Below, one piece after another: positions 25,469 to 40,281 of a stretch of DNA of 64,000 bases (position 1 is the stretch's first letter; each line of letters opens with the position of its first letter). The notes under the pieces were generated by a model. That model made no database searches. It was not told where the DNA came from and saw only the letters and a list, made by a program, of their open reading frames with translations. The translations under genes were made by a program, and so were the position numbers. This DNA is from Siphonodentalium dalli (lineage: Eukaryota > Mollusca > Scaphopoda > Gadilida > Siphonodentaliidae), in the NCBI GenBank assembly GCA_032622095.1, contig CP136061.1, forward strand, positions 23,252,991 through 23,316,990, in the 5' to 3' direction.

Positions 25469-25656
25469 AAGGATTTATGGCTTTAACCCCGAGATTCATG
25501 ACTACAACTCAGGGATTTATGACTTTTTCGAAGGATTTATGGTTCTAACCCAGAGATTCATGAATACAACTCAGGGATTTATGACTTTTTCGAAGGATTT
25601 GTGGCTCTAACCCAGAGATTCATGATTACAACTCAGGGATTTATGACTTTTTCGAA

Positions 25657-27205
25657 GGATTTGTGGCTCTAACCCAGAGATTCATGAATACAACGCAAGG
25701 ATTTATGACCTTTTCGAAGGATTTATGGCTCTAACCCCAAGATTCATGACTACAACTCAGGGATTTATGACTTTTTCGAAGGATTTATGGTTCTAACCCA
25801 GAGATTCATGAATAGAACTCAGGGATTTATGACTTTTTCGAAGGATTTATGGTTCTAACCCAGAGATTCATGAATAGAACTCAGGGATTTATGACTTTTT
25901 CGAAGGATTTATGGTTCTAACCCAGAGATTCATGAATAGAACTCAGGGATTTATGACTTTTTCGAAGGATTTATGGCTTTAACCCCGAGATTCATGACTA
26001 CAACTCAGGGATTTATGACTTTTTCGAAGGATTTATGGTTCTAACCCAGAGATTCATGAATACAACTCAGGGATTTATGACTTTTTCGAAGGATTTATGG
26101 TTCTAACCCAGAGATTCATGAATACAACTCAGGGATTTATGACTTTTTCGAAGGATTTGTTGCTCTAACCCAGAGATTCATGATTACAACTCAGGGATTT
26201 ATGACTTTTTCGAAGGATTTGTGGCTCTAACCCAGAGATTCATGAATACAACGCAAGGATTTATGACCTTTTCGAAGGATTTATGGCTCTAACCCCAAGA
26301 TTCATGACTACAACTCAGGGATTTATGACTTTTTCGAAGGATTTATGGTTCTAACCCAGAGATTCATGAATAGAACTCAGGGATTTATGACTTTTTCGAA
26401 GGATTTATGGTTCTAACCCAGAGATTCATGAATAGAACTCAGGGATTTATGACTTTTTCGAAGGATTTATGGCTTTAACCCCGAGATTCATGACTACAAC
26501 TCAGGGATTTATGACTTTTTCGAAGGATTTATGGTTCTAACCCAGAGATTCATGAATACAACTCAGGGATTTATGACTTTTTCGAAGGATTTATGGTTCT
26601 AACCCAGAGATTCATGAATACAACTCAGGGATTTATGACTTTTTCGAAGGATTTGTGGCTCTAACCCAGAGATTCATGATTACAACTCAGGGATTTATGA
26701 CTTTTTCGAAGGATTTGTGGCTCTAACCCAGAGATTCATGAATACAACTCAGGGATTTATGACTTTTCGAAGGATTTATGGCTCAAACCTCGAGATTCAT
26801 GACTACAACTCAGGGATTTATGACTTTTTTGAAGGATTTATGGTTCTAACCCAGAGATTCACGAATAGAACTCAGGGATTTATGACTTTTTCGAAGGATT
26901 TATGGTTCTAACCCAGAGATTCATGAATAGAACTCAGGGATTTATGACTTTTTCGAAGGATTTATGGTTCTAACCCAGAGATTCATGAATAGAACTCAGG
27001 GATTTATGACTTTTTCGAAGGATTTATGGCTTTAACCCCGAGATTCATGACTACAACTCAGGGATTTATGACTTTTTCGAAGGATTTATGGTTCTAACCC
27101 AGAGATTCATGAATACAACTCAGGGATTTATGACTTTTTCGAAGGATTTGTGGCTCTAACCCAGAGATTCATGATTACAACTCAGGGATTTATGACTTTT
27201 TCGAA
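25657..27205. repeat. 25-monomer compound HOR, 1,549 bp
   Basis: A 558-bp 9-mer (from 25657) is followed by a 991-bp 16-mer (from 26215). The pair repeats from 27206 with identical spacing: B at 27764, 558 bp on, and the G cassette at 28260, exactly 1,549 bp after 26711. The second copy breaks off near 28.45 kb, where monomers with ACGCAGGG take over. Confidence 0.8.
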
Positions 27206-28073
27206 GGATTTGTGGCTCTAACCCAGAGATTCATGAATACAACGCAAGGATTTATGACCTTTTCGAAGGATTTATGGCTCTAACCCCAAGATTCATGACT
27301 ACAACTCAGGGATTTATGACTTTTTCGAAGGATTTATGGTTCTAACCCAGAGATTCATGAATAGAACTCAGGGATTTATGACTTTTTCGAAGGATTTATG
27401 GTTCTAACCCAGAGATTCATGAATAGAACTCAGGGATTTATGACTTTTTCGAAGGATTTATGGTTCTAACCCAGAGATTCATGAATAGAACTCAGGGATT
27501 TATGACTTTTTCGAAGGATTTATGGCTTTAACCCAGAGATTCATGACTACAACTCAGGGATTTATGACTTTTTCGAAGGATTTATGGTTCTAACCCAGAG
27601 ATTCATGAATACAACTCAGGGATTTATGACTTTTTCGAAGGATTTATGGTTCTAACCCAGAGATTCATGAATACAACTCAGGGATTTATGACTTTTTCGA
27701 AGGATTTGTTGCTCTAACCCAGAGATTCATGATTACAACTCAGGGATTTATGACTTTTTCGAAGGATTTGTGGCTCTAACCCAGAGATTCATGAATACAA
27801 CGCAAGGATTTATGACCTTTTCGAAGGATTTATGGCTCTAACCCCAAGATTCGTGACTACAACTCAGGGATTTATGACTTTTTCGAAGGATTTATGGTTC
27901 TAACCCAGAGATTCATGAATAGAACTCAGGGATTTATGACTTTTTCGAAGGATTTATGGTTCTAACCCAGAGATTCATGAATAGAACTCAGGGATTTATG
28001 ACTTTTTCGAAGGATTTATGGCTTTAACCCCGAGATTCATGACTACAACTCAGGGATTTATGACTTTTTCGAA

Positions 28074-29374
28074 GGATTTATGGTTCTAACCCAGAGATTC
28101 ATGAATACAACTCAGGGATTTATGACTTTTTCGAAGGATTTATGGTTCTAACCCAGAGATTCATGAATACAACTCAGGGATTTATGACTTTTTCGAAGGA
28201 TTTGTGGCTCTAACCCAGAGATTCATGATTACAACTCAGGGATTTATGACTTTTTCGAAGGATTTGTGGCTCTAACCCAGAGATTCATGAATACAACTCA
28301 GGGATTTATGACTTTTCGAAGGATTTATGGCTCAAACCTCGAGATTCATGACTACAACTCAGGGATTTATGACTTTTTTGAAGGATTTATGGTTCTAACC
28401 CAGAGATTCACGAATAGAACTCTGGGATTTATGACTTTTTCGAAGGATTTATGGTTCTAACCCAGAGATTCATGAATACAACGCAGGGATTTATGACTTT
28501 TTCGAAGGATTTATGGCTCTAACCCAGAGATTCATGAATACAACGCAAGGATTTATGACTTTTTCGAAGGATTTATGGCTCAAACCCCGAGATTCATGAC
28601 TACAACTCAGGGATTTATGACTTTTTTGAAGGATTTATGGTTCTAACCCAGAGATTCACGAATAGAACTCAGGGATTTATGACTTTTTCGAAGGATTTAT
28701 GGTTCTAACCCAGAGATTCATGAATAGAACTCAGGGATTTATGACTTTTTCGAAGGATTTATGGTTCTAACCCAGAGATTCATGAATAGAACTCAGGGAT
28801 TTATGACTTTTTCGAAGGATTTATGGCTTTAACCCCGAGATTCATGACTACAACTCAGGGATTTATGACTTTTTCGAAGGATTTATGGTTCTAACCCAGA
28901 GATTCATGAATAGAACTCAGGGATTTATGACTTTTTCGAAGGATTTATGGCTTTAACCCCGAGATTCATGACTACAACTCAGGGATTTATGACTTTTTCG
29001 AAGGATTTATGGTTCTAACCCAGAGATTCATGAATACAACTCAGGGATTTATGACTTTTTCGAAGGATTTGTGGCTCTAACCCAGAGATTCATGATTACA
29101 ACTCAGGGATTTATGACTTTTTCGAAGGATTTGTGGCTCTAACCCAGAGATTCATGAATACAACGCAAGGATTTATGACCTTTTCGAAGGATTTATGGCT
29201 CTAACCCCAAGATTCATGACTACAACTCAGGGATTTATGACTTTTTCGAAGGATTTATGGTTCTAACCCAGAGATTCATGAATAGAACTCAGGGATTTAT
29301 GACTTTTTCGAAGGATTTATGGTTCTAACCCAGAGATTCATGAATAGAACTCAGGGATTTATGACTTTTTCGAA
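28074..29374. repeat. 1,301-bp tandem duplication, left copy
   Basis: Twenty-one monomers. The right copy begins at 29375. The G cassettes (28260, 29561) and the following ACGCAGGG monomers (28481, 29782) are exactly 1301 bp apart. The left copy carries two extra monomers, D and E, at 28879-29002 that the right copy lacks. Confidence 0.7.
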
Positions 29375-30675
29375 GGATTTATGGTTCTAACCCAGAGATT
29401 CATGAATACAACTCAGGGATTTATGACTTTTTCGAAGGATTTATGGTTCTAACCCAGAGATTCATGAATACAACTCAGGGATTTATGACTTTTTCGAAGG
29501 ATTTGTGGCTCTAACCCAGAGATTCATGATTACAACTCAGGGATTTATGACTTTTTCGAAGGATTTGTGGCTCTAACCCAGAGATTCATGAATACAACTC
29601 AGGGATTTATGACTTTTCGAAGGATTTATGGCTCAAACCTCGAGATTCATGACTACAACTCAGGGATTTATGACTTTTTTGAAGGATTTATGGTTCTAAC
29701 CCAGAGATTCACGAATAGAACTCAGGGATTTATGACTTTTTCGAAGGATTTATGGTTCTAACCCAGAGATTCATGAATACAACGCAGGGATTTATGACTT
29801 TTTCGAAGGATTTATGGCTCTAACCCAGAGATTCATGAATACAACGCAAGGATTTATGACTTTTTCGAAGGATTTATGGCTCAAACCCCGAGATTCATGA
29901 CTACAACTCAGGGATTTATGACTTTTTTGAAGGATTTATGGTTCTAACCCAGAGATTCACGAATAGAACTCAGGGATTTATGACTTTTTCGAAGGATTTA
30001 TGGTTCTAACCCAGAGATTCATGAATAGAACTCAGGGATTTATGACTTTTTCGAAGGATTTATGGTTCTAACCCAGAGATTCATGAATAGAACTCAGGGA
30101 TTTATGACTTTTTCGAAGGATTTATGGCTTTAACCCCGAGATTCATGACTACAACTCAGGGATTTATGACTTTTTCGAAGGATTTATGGTTCTAACCCAG
30201 AGATTCATGAATACAACTCAGGGATTTATGACTTTTTCGAAGGATTTGTGGCTCTAACCCAGAGATTCATGATTACAACTCAGGGATTTATGACTTTTTC
30301 GAAGGATTTGTGGCTCTAACCCAGAGATTCATGAATACAACGCAAGGATTTATGACCTTTTCGAAGGATTTATGGCTCTAACCCCAAGATTCATGACTAC
30401 AACTCAGGGATTTATGACTTTTTCGAAGGATTTATGGTTCTAACCCAGAGATTCATGAATAGAACTCAGGGATTTATGACTTTTTCGAAGGATTTATGGT
30501 TCTAACCCAGAGATTCATGAATAGAACTCAGGGATTTATGACTTTTTCGAAGGATTTATGGTTCTAACCCAGAGATTCATGAATAGAACTCAGGGATTTA
30601 TGACTTTTTCGAAGGATTTATGGCTTTAACCCCGAGATTCATGACTACAACTCAGGGATTTATGACTTTTTCGAA
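29375..30675. repeat. 1,301-bp tandem duplication, right copy
   Basis: It repeats the left copy up to about 30.18 kb. After that the sequence runs into the start of the second super-repeat (30180), so the right edge is conventional. It lacks the D-E pair at 28879-29002. Confidence 0.6.
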
Positions 30676-33600
30676 GGATTTATGGTTCTAACCCAGAGAT
30701 TCATGAATACAACTCAGGGATTTATGACTTTTTCGAAGGATTTATGGTTCTAACCCAGAGATTCATGAATACAACTCAGGGATTTATGACTTTTTCGAAG
30801 GATTTGTGGCTCTAACCCAGAGATTCATGATTACAACTCAGGGATTTATGACTTTTTCGAAGGATTTGTTGCTCTAACCCAGAGATTCATGAATACAACT
30901 CAGGGATTTATGACTTTTCGAAGGATTTATGGCTCAAACCTCGAGATTCATGACTACAACTCAGGGATTTATGACTTTTTCGAAGGATTTATGGTTCTAA
31001 CCCAGAGATTCACGAATAGAACTCAGGGATTTATGACTTTTTCGAAGGATTTATGGTTCTAACCCAGAGATTCATGAATAGAACTCAGGGATTTATGACT
31101 TTTTCGAAGGATTTATGGTTCTAACCCAGAGATTCATGAATAGAACTCAGGGATTTATGACTTTTTCGAAGGATTTATGGCTTTAACCCCGAGATTCATG
31201 ACTACAACTCAGGGATTTATGACTTTTTCGAAGGATTTATGGTTCTAACCCAGAGATTCATGAATACAACTCAGGGATTTATGACTATTTCGAAGGATTT
31301 GTGGCTCTAACCCAGAGATTCATTATTACAACTCAGGGATTTATGACTTTTTCGAAGGATTTGTGGCTCTAACCCAGAGATTCATGAATACAACGCAGGG
31401 ATTTATGACTTTTTCGAAGGATTTGTGGCTCTAACCCAGAGATTCATGAATACAACGCAAGGATTTATGACATTTTCGAAGGATTTATGGCTCTAACCCC
31501 GAGATTCATGACTACAACTCAGGGATTTATGACTTTTTCGAAGGATTTATGGTTCTAACCCAGAGATTCATGAATAGAACTCAGGGATTTATGACTTTTT
31601 CGAAGGATTTATGGTTCTAACCCAGAGATTAATGAATAGAACTCAGGGATTTATGACTTTTTCGAAGGATTTATGGTTCTAACCCAGAGATTCATGAATA
31701 CAACGCAGGGATTTATGACTTTTTCGAAGGATTTGTGGCTCTAACCCAGAGATTCGTGAATACAACGCAAGGATTTATGACCTTTTCGAAGGATTTATGG
31801 CTCTAACTCCGAGATTCATGACTACAACTCAGGGATTTATGACTTTTTCGAAGGATTTATGGTTCTAACCCAGAGATTCATGAATAGAACTCAGGGATTT
31901 ATGACTTTTTCGAAGGATTTATGGTTCTAACCCAGAGATTCATGAATAGAACTCAGGGATTTATGACTTTTTCGAAGGATTTATGGTTCTAACCCAGAGA
32001 TTCATGAATAGAACTCAGGGATTTATGACTTTTTTGAAGGATTTATGGCTTTAACCCCGAGATTCATGACTACAACTCAGGGATTTATGACTTTTTCGAA
32101 GGATTTATGGTTCTAACCCAGAGATTCATGAATACAACTCAGGGATTTATGACTTTTTCGAAGGATTTGTGGCTCTAACCCGGAGATTCATGAATACAAC
32201 GCAGGGATTTATGACTTTTTCGAAGGATTTATGGCTCTAACCCAGAGATTCATGAATACAACGCAAGGATTTATGACTTTTTCGAAGGATTTATGGCTCA
32301 AACCCCGAGATTCAAGACTACAACTCAGGGATTTATGACTTTTTTGAAGGATTTATGGTTCTAACCCAGAGATTCACGAATAGAACTCAGGGATTTATGA
32401 CTTTTTCGAAGGATTTATGGTTCTAACCCAGAGATTCATGAATAGAACTCAGGGATTTATGACTTTTTCGAAGGATTTATGGTTCTAACCCAGAGATTCA
32501 TGAATAGAACTCAGGGATTTATGACTTTTTCGAAGGATTTATGGCTTTAACCCCGAGATTCATGACTACAACTCAGGGATTTATGACTTTTTCGAAGGAT
32601 TTATGGTTCTAACCCAGAGATTCATTAATACAACTCAGGGATTTATGACTTTTTCGAAGGATTTGTGGCTCTAACCCAGAGATTCATGATTACAACTCAG
32701 GGATTTATGACTTTTTCGAAGGATTTGTGGCTCTAACCCAGAGATTCATGAATACAACGCAAGGATTTATGATCTTTTCGAAGGATTTAAGGCTCTAACC
32801 CCAAGATTCATGACTACAACTCAGGGATTTATGACTTTTTCGAAGGATTTATGGTTCTAACCCAGAGATTCATGAATAGAACTCAGGGATTTATGACTTT
32901 TTCGAAGGATTTATGGTTCTAAACCAGAGATTCATGAATAGAACTCAGGGATTTATGACTTTTTCGAAGGATTTATGGTTCTAACCCAGAGATTCATGAA
33001 TAGAACTCAGGGATTTATGACTTTTTCGAAGGATTTATGGCTTTAACCCCGAGATTCATGACTACAACTCAGGGATTTATGACTTTTTCGAAGGATTTAT
33101 GGTTCTAACCCAGAGATTCATGAATACAACTCAGGGATTTATGACTTTTTCGAAGGATTTAGGGTTCTAACCCAGAGATTCATGAATACAACTCAGGGAT
33201 TTATGACTTTTTCGAAGGATTTGTGGCTCTAACCCAGAGATTCATGATTACAACTCAGGGATTTATGACTTTTTCGAAGGATTTGTGGCTCTAACCGAGA
33301 GATTCATGAATACAACGCAAGGATTTATGACCTTTTCGAAGGATTTATGGCTCTAACCCCAAGATTCATGACTACAACTCAGGGATTTATGACTTGTTCG
33401 AAGGATTTATGGTTCTAACCCAGAGATTCATGAATAGAACTCAGGGATTTATGACTTTTTCGAAGGATTTATGGTTCTAACCCAGAGATTCATGAATATA
33501 ACTCAGGGATTTAGGACTTTTTCGAAGGATTTATGGTTCTAACCCAGAGATTCATGAATAGAACTCAGGGATTTATGACTTTTTCGAAGGATTTATGGCT

Positions 33601-35819
33601 TTAACCCCGAGATTCATGACTACAACTCAGGGATTTATGACTTTTTCGAAGGATTTATGGTTCTAACTCAGAGATTCATGAATACAACTCAGGGATTTAT
33701 GACTTTTTCGAAGGATTTATGGTTCTAACCCAGAGATTCATGAATACAACTCAGGGATTTATGACTTTTTCGAAGGATTTGTGGCTCTAACCCAGAGATT
33801 CATGATTACAACTCAGGGATTTATGACTTTTTCGAAGGATTTGTGGCTCTAACCCAGAGATTCATGAATACAACTCAGGGATTTATGACTTTTCGAAGGA
33901 TTTATGGCTCAAACCCCGAGATTCATGACTACAACTCAGGGATTTATGACTTTTTCGAAGGATTTATGGTTCTAACCCAGAGATTCACGAATAGAACTCA
34001 GGGATTTATGACTTTTTCGAAGGATTTATGGTTCTAACCCAGAGATTCATGAATAGAACTCAGGGATTTATGACTTTTTCGAAGGATTTATGGTTCTAAC
34101 CCAGAGATTCATGAATAGAACTCAGGGATTTATGACTTTTTCGAAGGATTTATGGCTTTAACCCCGAGATTCATGACTACAACTCAGGGATTTATGACTT
34201 TTTCGAAGGATTTATGGTTCTAACCCAGAGATTCATGACTACAACTCAGGGATTTATGACTTTTTCGAAGGATTTATGGTTCTAACCCAGAGATTCATGA
34301 ATACAACTCAGGGATTTATGACTTTTTCGAAGGATTTGTGGCTCTAACCCAAAGATTCATGAATACAACGCAGGGATTTATGACTTTTTCGAAGGATTTA
34401 TGGCTCTAACCCAGAGATTCATGAATACAACGCAGGGATTTATGACTTTTTCGAAGGATTTATGGCTCAAACCCCGAGATTCATGACTACAACTCAGGGA
34501 TTTATGACTTTTTTGAAGGATTTATGGTTCTAACCCAGAGATTCACGAATAGAACTCAGGGATTTATGACTTTTTCGAAGGATTTATGGTTCTAACCCAG
34601 AGATTCATGAATAGAACTCAGGGATTTATGACTTTTTCGAAGGATTTCTGGTTCTAACCCAGAGATTCATGAATAGAACTCAGGGATTTATGACTTTTTC
34701 GAAGGATTTGTGGCTCTAACCCAGAGATTCATGAATACAACGCAAGGATTTATGACCTTTTCGAAGGATTTATGGCTCTAACCCCAAGATTCATGACTAC
34801 AACTCAGGGATTTATGACTTTTTCGAAGGATTTATGGTTCTAACCCAGAGATTAATGAATAGAACTCAGGGATTTATGACTTTTTCGAAGGATTTATGGT
34901 TCTAACCCAGAGATTCATGAATACAACGCAGGGATTTATGACTTTTTCGAAGGATTTGTGGCTCTAACCCAGAGATTCGTGAATACAACGCAAGGATTTA
35001 TGACCTTTTCGAAGGATTTATGGCTCTAACTCCGAGATTCATGACTACAACTCAGGGATTTATGACTTTTTCGAAGGATTTATGGTTCTAACCCAGAGAT
35101 TCATGAATAGAACTCAGGGATTTATGACTTTTTCGAAGGATTTATGGTTCTAACCCAGAGATTCATGAATAGAACTCAGGGATTTATGACTTTTTCGAAG
35201 GATTTATGGTTCTAACCCAGAGATTCATGAATAGAACTCAGGGATTTATGACTTTTTTGAAGGATTTATGGCTTTAACCCCGAGATTCATGACTACAACT
35301 CAGGGATTTATGACTTTTTCGAAGGATTTATGGTTCTAACCCAGAGATTCATGAATACAACTCAGGGATTTATGACTTTTTCGAAGGATTTGTGGCTCTA
35401 ACCCAGAGATTCATGAATACAAAGCAGGGATTTATGACTTTTTCGAAGGATTTATGGCTCTAACCCAGATATTCATGAATACAACGCAAGGATTTATGAC
35501 TTTTTCGAAGGATTTATGGCTCAAACCCCGAGATTCAAGACTACAACTCAGGGATTTATGACTTTTTTGAAGGATTTATGGTTCTAACCCAGAGATTCAC
35601 GAATAGAACTCAGGGATTTATGACTTTTTCGAAGGATTTATGGTTCTAACCCAGAGATTCATGAATAGAACTCAGGGATTTATGACTTTTTCGAAGGATT
35701 TATGGTTCTAACCCAGAGATTCATGAATAGAACTCAGGGATTTATGACTTTTTCGAAGGATTTATGGCTTTAACCCCGAGATTCATGACTACAACTCAGG
35801 GATTTATGACTTTTTCGAA

Positions 35820-38800
35820 GGATTTATGGTTCTAACCCAGAGATTCATTAATACAACTCAGGGATTTATGACTTTTTCGAAGGATTTGTGGCTCTAACCC
35901 AGAGATTCATGATTACAACTCAGGGATTTATGACTTTTTCGAAGGATTTGTGGCTCTAACCCAGAGATTCATGAATACAACGCAAGGATTTATGACCTTT
36001 TCGAAGGATTTAAGGCTCTAACCCCAAGATTCATGACTACAACTCAGGGATTTATGACTTTTTCGAAGGATTTATGGTTCTAATCCAGAGATTCATGAAT
36101 AGAACTCAGGGATTTATGACTTTTTCGAAGGATTTATGGTTCTAACCCAGAGATTCATTAATAGAACTCAGGGATTTATGACTTTTTCGAAGGATTTATG
36201 GTTCTAACCCAGAGATTCATGAATAGAACTCAGGGATTTATGACTTTTTCGAAGGATTTATGGCTTTAACCCCGAGATTCATGACTACAACTCAGGGATT
36301 TATGACTTTTTCGAAGGATTTATGGTTCTAACCCAGAGATTCATGAATACAACTCAGGGATTTATGACTTTTTCGAAGGATTTAGGGTTCTAACCCAGAG
36401 ATTCATGAATACAACTCAGGGATTTATGACTTTTTCGAAGGATTTGTGGCTCTAACCCAGAGATTCATGATTACAACTCAGGGATTTATGACTTTTTCGA
36501 AGGATTTGTGGCTCTAACTGAGAGATTCATGAATACAACGCAAGGATTTATGACCTTTTCGAAGGATTTATGGCTCTAACCCCAAGATTCATGACTACAA
36601 CTCAGGGATTTATGACTTGTTCGAAGGATTTATGGTTCTAACCCAGAGATTCATGAATAGAACTCAGGGATTTATGACTTTTTCGAAGGATTTATGGTTC
36701 TAACCCAGAGATTCATGAATAGAACTCAGGGATTTAGGACTTTTTCGAAGGATTTATGGTTCTAACCCAGAGATTCATGAATAGAACTCAGGGATTTATG
36801 ACTTTTTCGAAGGATTTATGGCTTTAACCCCGAGATTCATGACTACAACTCAGGGATTTATGACTTTTTCGAAGGATTTATGGTTCTAACTCAGAGATTC
36901 ATGAATACAACTCAGGGATTTATGACTTTTTCGAAGGATTTATGGTTCTAACCCAGAGATTCATGAATACAACTCAGGGATTTATGACTTTTTCGAAGGA
37001 TTTGTGGCTCTAACCCAGAGATTCATGATTACAACTCAGGGATTTATGACTTTTTCGAAGGATTTGGGGCTCTAACCCAGAGATTCATGAATACAACTCA
37101 GGGATTTATGACTTTTCGAAGGATTTATGGCTCAAACCCCGAGATTCATGACTACAACTCAGGGATTTATGACTTTTTCGAAGGATTTATGGTTCTAACC
37201 CAGAGATTCACGAATAGAACTCAGGGATTTAAGACTTTTTCGAAGGATTTATGGTTCTAACCCAGAGATTCATGAATAGAACTCAGGGATTTATGACTTT
37301 TTCGAAGGATTTATGGTTCTAACCCAGAGATTCATGAATAGAACTCAGGGATTTATGACTTTTTCGAAGGATTTATGGCTTTAACCCCGAGATTCATGAC
37401 TACAACTCAGGGATTTATGACTTTTTCGAAGGATTTATGGTTCTAACCCAGAGATTCATGAATAGAACTCAGGGATTTATGACTTTTTCGAAGGATTTAT
37501 GGTTCTAACCCAGAGATTCAAGAATAGAACTCAGGGATTTATGACTTTTTCGAAGGATTTATGGCTTTAACCCCGAGATTCATGACTACAACTCAGGGAT
37601 TTATGACTTTTTCGAAGGATTTATGGTTCTAACCCAGAGATTCATGAATACAACTCAGGGATTTATGACTTTTTCGAAGGATTTGTGGCTCTAACCCAGA
37701 GATTCATGAATACAACGCAGGGATTTATGACTTTTTCGAAGGATTTATGGCTCTAACCCAGAGATTCATGAATACAACGCAAGGATTTATGACTTTTTCG
37801 AAGGATTTATGGCTCAAACCCCGAGATTCATGACTACAACTCAGGGATTTATGACTTTTTTGAAGGATTTATGGTTCTAACCCAGAGATTCACGAATAGA
37901 ACTCAGGGATTTATGACTTTTTCGAAGGATTTATGGTTCTAACCCAGAGATTCATGAATAGAACTCAGGGATTTATGACTTTTTCGAAGGATTTATGGTT
38001 CTAACCCAGAGATTCATGAATAGAACTCAGGGATTTATGACTTTTTCGAAGGATTTATGGCTTTAACCCCGAGATTCATGACTACAACTCAGGGATTTAT
38101 GACTTTTTCGAAGGATTTATGGTTCTAACCCAGAGATTCATGAATACAACTCAGGGATTTATGACTTTTTCGAAGGATTTGTGGCTCTAACCCAGAGATT
38201 CATGATTACAACTCAGGGATTTATGACTTTTTCGAAGGATTTGTGGCTCTAACCCAGAGATTCATGAATACAACGCAAGGATTTATGACCTTTTCGAAGG
38301 ATTTATGGCTCTAACCCCAAGATTCATGACTACAACTCAGGGATTTATGACTTTTTCGAAGGATTTATGGTTCTAACCCAGAGATTCATGAATAGAACTC
38401 AGGGATTTATGACTTTTTCGAAGGATTTATGGTTCTAACCCAGAGATTCATGAATAGAACTCAGGGATTTATGACTTTTTCGAAGGATTTATGGTTCTAA
38501 CCCAGAGATTCATGAATAGAACTCAGGGATTTATGACTTTTTCGAAGGATTTATGGCTTTAACCCCGAGATTCATGACTACAACTCAGGGATTTATGACT
38601 TTTTCGAAGGATTTATGGTTCTAACCCAGAGATTCATGAATACAACTCAGGGATTTATGACTTTTTCGAAGGATTTATGGTTCTAACCCAGAGATTCATG
38701 AATACAACTCAGGGATTTATGACTTTTTCGAAGGATTTGTTGCTCTAACCCAGAGATTCATGATTACAACTCAGGGATTTATGACTTTTTCGAAGGATTT

Positions 38801-40281
38801 GTGGCTCTAACCCAGAGATTCATGAATACAACGCAAGGATTTATGACCTTTTCGATGGATTTATGGCTCTAACCCCAAGATTCATGACTACAACTCAGGG
38901 ATTTATGACTTTTTCGAAGGATTTATGGTTCTAACCCAGAGATTCATGAATAGAACTCAGGGATTTATGACTTTTTCGAAGGATTTATGGTTCTAACCCA
39001 GAGATTCATGAATAGAACTCAGGGATTTATGACTTTTTCGAAGGATTTATGGCTTTAACCCCGAGATTCATGACTACAACTCAGGGATTTATGACTTTTT
39101 CGAAGGATTTATGGTTCTAACCCAGAGATTCATGAATACAACTCAGGGATTTATGACTTTTTCGAAGGATTTATGGTTCTAACCCAGAGATTCATGAATA
39201 CAACTCAGGGATTTATGACTTTTTCGAAGGATTTGTGGCTCTAACCCAGAGATTCATGATTACAACTCAGGGATTTATGACTTTTTCGAAGGATTTGTGG
39301 CTCTAACCCAGAGATTCATGAATACAACTCAGGGATTTATGACTTTTCGAAGGATTTATGGCTCAAACCTCGAGATTCATGACTACAACTCAGGGATTTA
39401 TGACTTTTTTGAAGGATTTATGGTTCTAACCCAGAGATTCACGAATAGAACTCAGGGATTTATGACTTTTTCGAAGGATTTATGGTTCTAACCCAGAGAT
39501 TCATGAATAGAACTCAGGGATTTATGACTTTTTCGAAGGATTTATGGTTCTAACCCAGAGATTCATGAATAGAACTCAGGGATTTATGACTTTTTCGAAG
39601 GATTTATGGCTTTAACCCCGAGATTCATGACTACAACTCAGGGATTTATGACTTTTTCGAAGGATTTATGGTTCTAACCCAGAGATTCATGAATACAACT
39701 CAGGGATTTATGACTTTTTCGAAGGATTTGTGGCTCTAACCCAGAGATTCATGATTACAACTCAGGGATTTATGACTTTTTCGAAGGATTTGTGGCTCTA
39801 ACCCAGAGATTCATGAATACAACGCAAGGATTTATGACCTTTTCGAAGGATTTATGGCTCTAACCCCAAGATTCATGACTACAACTCAGGGATTTATGAC
39901 TTTTTCGAAGGATTTATGGTTCTAACCCAGAGATTCATGAATAGAACTCAGGGATTTATGACTTTTTCGAAGGATTTATGGTTCTAACCCAGAGATTCAT
40001 GAATAGAACTCAGGGATTTATGACTTTTTCGAAGGATTTATGGTTCTAACCCAGAGATTCATGAATAGAACTCAGGGATTTATGACTTTTTCGAAGGATT
40101 TATGGCTTTAACCCCGAGATTCATGACTACAACTCAGGGATTTATGACTTTTTCGAAGGATTTATGGTTCTAACCCAGAGATTCATGAATACAACTCAGG
40201 GATTTATGACTTTTTCGAAGGATTTATGGTTCTAACCCAGAGATTCATGAATACAACTCAGGGATTTATGACTTTTTCGAA
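35820..40281. repeat. 4,462-bp tandem duplication, left copy
   Basis: Seventy-two monomers, two of them 61 bp, beginning with the F variant CATTAATAC. The right copy is 40282-44743. Exact 4462-bp spacing holds for CATTAAT, TTTAAGG, TAATCCAG, the unusual GCTCTAACTGAG (36511, 40973), GACTTGTTC, GATTTGGGGC, TTCAAGAAT, TTCGATGG (38851, 43313) and the G cassette (39291, 43753). I saw almost no differences between the copies, so it looks like one of the youngest events in the window. Confidence 0.9.

Larger units (their letters stand above)
17600..30179. repeat. 12,580-bp super-repeat, copy 1
   Basis: 17600-27701 matches 30180-40281 at a constant offset of 12580, including rare markers TTTAGGG (20580, 33160), GACTTGTTC, TTTCTGG, ATTCAAGAC and the cassettes at 21257 and 26711. 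The rest, 27702-30179, matches parts of 44744-49142 once the extra duplications in copy 2 are allowed for. It contains the right copy of the 1,363-bp pair, the 3,223-bp pair and the 25-monomer HORs. Confidence 0.85.
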